A stretch of 64,000 bases of DNA from GYS-P2D sp964414425. GTDB taxonomy: Bacteria > Bacteroidota > Bacteroidia > Chitinophagales > Saprospiraceae. The DNA lies in the NCBI GenBank assembly GCA_964414425.1, contig CAYPWL010000007.1, positions 33,460-97,459 on the forward strand, in the 5' to 3' direction. Made by a program: the position numbers and the translations under genes. Below, one piece after another: positions 62,796 through 64,000 of this stretch. The notes below the pieces were generated by a model that was not told the origin of the DNA, made no database searches, and saw only the letters and a program-made list of their open reading frames with translations. Positions within the stretch are counted from its first letter, which is position 1; each line of letters begins with the position of its first letter.

Positions 62796-63164
62796 CTATA
62801 GGACACGTTCATTTACTGAATATTTAAATCGATTTTTCCTCCTAATATCTACCTTTTCTATTTCTGTTTCCTTGAACTGCAAGCTTCCGCCAGATGATAT
62901 GTGAAGGATCATAGACTCCTCTGTTTTCCCTATTAACTTAAGACCTTCTATATAAAGATCATCAGTGATATCTAACAATACCTCAGTATTGTCTATATCT
63001 ATGTTTGAGAGGGTGATATTAAATTCAATTGAAGCTATAATAAACAGTTCTTTATCCACTTCAATTACTGGAATCTCTAATTCTATCGATTGATTCTGCA
63101 TGACTCTTAAAGGAGAGGAACGATACATCATAGAATCCATCAATGAAGTCTGCACGGATCTCAT
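62796..63164 (-). CDS. Unrecognised 122-residue protein
   Basis: I do not recognise a family. The product is rich in I, E and D, with beta-strand-like alternation in the middle (ELFIIASIEFNITLSNIDID) and a basic C-terminus (VDIRRKNRFKYSVNERVL); no signal peptide or membrane helix is seen. The start at 63164 is preceded by a strong Shine-Dalgarno sequence (GGAGGAGGG, 5 bases before ATG), which is unusual in this window where genes lack such sites. Its 3' end overlaps the integrase remnant on the other strand. It may be part of a mobile region. Confidence 0.6.
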   Translation of the reverse strand: MRSVQTSLMDSMMYRSSPLRVMQNQSIELEIPVIEVDKELFIIASIEFNITLSNIDIDNTEVLLDITDDLYIEGLKLIGKTEESMILHISSGGSLQFKETEIEKVDIRRKNRFKYSVNERVL

Positions 63165-63345
63165 TGGCCCTCCTCCTGTTTTGGATTGCGAGTAGAAATG
63201 ATTATGCTATTCTGGTATCCCCTTGAAGATGAACAGTGCATAAAGTGCATTTTTCAGAGTGTTTAATATTCCTATACCTCAGGTATAATGTTTATAAACT
63301 TTATACTCGAAGCTAAGTCATACATACCATCTCAATAATCACCAC

Positions 63346-64000
63346 TCAAAAACCCACTAACACCCCTACCTTATTACCAACTAACAGACTAATCTCTGGC
63401 TGATTGTCATATCGATAATGTATCGACCCGAAGCTGTCTATAAACGTATCTCTTCTTTTCTTAGCTTTATTCAATTCAACCGCATGACTTATTAGAACCA
63501 CTCCACTGACACCTAATGACAATCCAAAAAACAACCGATTTGTATCTGCTTTATCACCATAAGTCATGGTGTTAATGTCTTGAGGGTCAAACATGTTTTC
63601 GAAGTGATTCTGTCTCAACTTAAAATATGTAGCTGCACCTATGGAAGCTAAGAAGGCAGATTTAAAACCAATACTCCTTTTCTTAGCCTTTTCTGCACCA
63701 ATAAACTTAGAATACCCATTCCCTGGGATAATTATATCGGTAAAGCTGATCTTTGGTAAAACCTCATCCTTTGGTGGCAATTGAGCAATCTCAGTAGTTA
63801 TAACTGCGGTCTCATGTTCAATTGTAACAATCTCGACTTCTGGGATCTTTAGCTCTTTTTTTAGTTCTTCTATTTTCTCTTCCTTTTGAAGTATCGTCCA
63901 TTGAGAACTGCTTGACAAGGTCTTAGCAACTATATCCTTATAGTTGTAATTAATGTTCCGTTCGTCAATTATAGATACTCCTGTAAGCTTGATATCGTAC
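63346..64000 (-). CDS. Unrecognised membrane-associated protein, 5' end outside window
   Basis: The frame is open to the right edge of the window, beyond the TTG at 63918, so the gene is incomplete at its 5' end (218 visible residues). The visible part has an upstream segment with YDIKLTGVSIIDERNINYNYKDIVAKTL, then a charged helix (KEEKIEELKKELKIP). Two moderately hydrophobic segments (FKSAFLASIGAATYF and LFFGLSLGVSGVVLISHAV) are separated by a polar loop, and the end is strand-like (PEISLLVGNKVGVLVGF). No family is recognised. The 181-bp gap between it and the next gene downstream contains nothing I recognise. Confidence 0.6.
   Translation of the reverse strand, partial: YDIKLTGVSIIDERNINYNYKDIVAKTLSSSSQWTILQKEEKIEELKKELKIPEVEIVTIEHETAVITTEIAQLPPKDEVLPKISFTDIIIPGNGYSKFIGAEKAKKRSIGFKSAFLASIGAATYFKLRQNHFENMFDPQDINTMTYGDKADTNRLFFGLSLGVSGVVLISHAVELNKAKKRRDTFIDSFGSIHYRYDNQPEISLLVGNKVGVLVGF

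Larger units (their letters stand above)
62306..62904 (+). pseudogene. Truncated tyrosine recombinase/integrase (arm-binding and start of SAM-like domain), interrupted by an assembly gap
   Basis: Before the gap the frame reads a typical Bacteroidota integrase N-terminus (MIKFKLYLTTPKEKNSLL... VNIPTKYW, arm DNA-binding domain). After the gap the same frame resumes if the duplicated 55 bases and 100 Ns are removed, then runs to TGA at 62902-62904: 147 residues in all, with the last part (KVSYYRTRSFTEYLNRFF) at the start of the SAM-like domain. No catalytic domain with R, H, R or Y residues follows, so the gene is a remnant. ATG 62333 is an alternative start. Its tail overlaps the end of the next, opposite gene. 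Confidence 0.7.

Overview
The window is a 64 kb chromosomal segment of a Bacteroidota bacterium, AT-leaning (roughly 40% GC by eye). The assignment rests on these genes: gldC, a PorP/SprF plus PorE-like pair beside a giant type-B-CTD secreted protein (type IX secretion), an ECF sigma/FecR/TonB-receptor/DUF4249 cluster, bshC (bacillithiol), DUF2130 and yidC-gpsA. Bacteroidota-type -7 elements (TAnnTTTG) lie 19-34 nt upstream of many start codons. Genus and order cannot be read from the sequence. A scaffold gap at 62465-62564 shows this is a draft or metagenomic assembly.

Layout. 1-5.3 kb: tail of a membrane protein, a two-component system (response regulator and histidine kinase), hemL, a SPOR-domain protein and a di-haem peroxidase lipoprotein. 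5.3-15.4 kb: sugar nucleotidyltransferase, dusB, cca, a coiled-coil membrane protein, the yidC-gpsA-DUF2130 run and corA. 15.4-19.3 kb: class Ia ribonucleotide reductase (nrdB, nrdA) behind a 357-bp control region with DnaA-box-like sites and a palindrome. 19.4-22.8 kb: an exported DUF1080/Gfo-Idh-MocA pair (probable 3-keto-glycoside metabolism) and a sirtuin. 22.8-32.5 kb: a diverged 134-bp tandem duplication followed by porP/sprF, a PorE-like gene and a 1877-residue repeat protein with a type B CTD; this is the most distinctive locus.

32.5-49.6 kb is mainly housekeeping: yajC, fba, dnaG, dapB, hemE, accD, bshC, an ABC permease, purM, purB, ppk1, tpiA, an Lrp-family regulator, a TraB/GumN protein, gldC and a methyltransferase, then a tRNA-His with unusual helix mismatches. 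49.8-56.3 kb: ECF sigma factor, FecR anti-sigma factor, STN-containing TonB receptor, DUF4249 lipoprotein (a probable cell-surface signalling and uptake system) and a Crp/Fnr regulator. 56.3-62.1 kb: a WbqC-dynamin-like GTPase pair, a glycosyltransferase, a MiaE-like tRNA hydroxylase, an unlisted 47-residue membrane protein and a PIF1-like helicase. 62.1-64 kb: an accessory edge with a truncated tyrosine-recombinase gene split by an assembly gap, and two unrecognised genes on the minus strand.

The genome is compact: at least five convergent gene pairs overlap at their 3' ends. Several automatically long starts were shortened using promoter position, signal peptides or family start points. No CRISPR array, rRNA gene or complete insertion sequence was seen. 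The best candidates for something unusual are the PorP-PorE-giant-adhesin locus with its duplicated upstream region, the nrd control region, the odd tRNA-His and the right-hand accessory edge.
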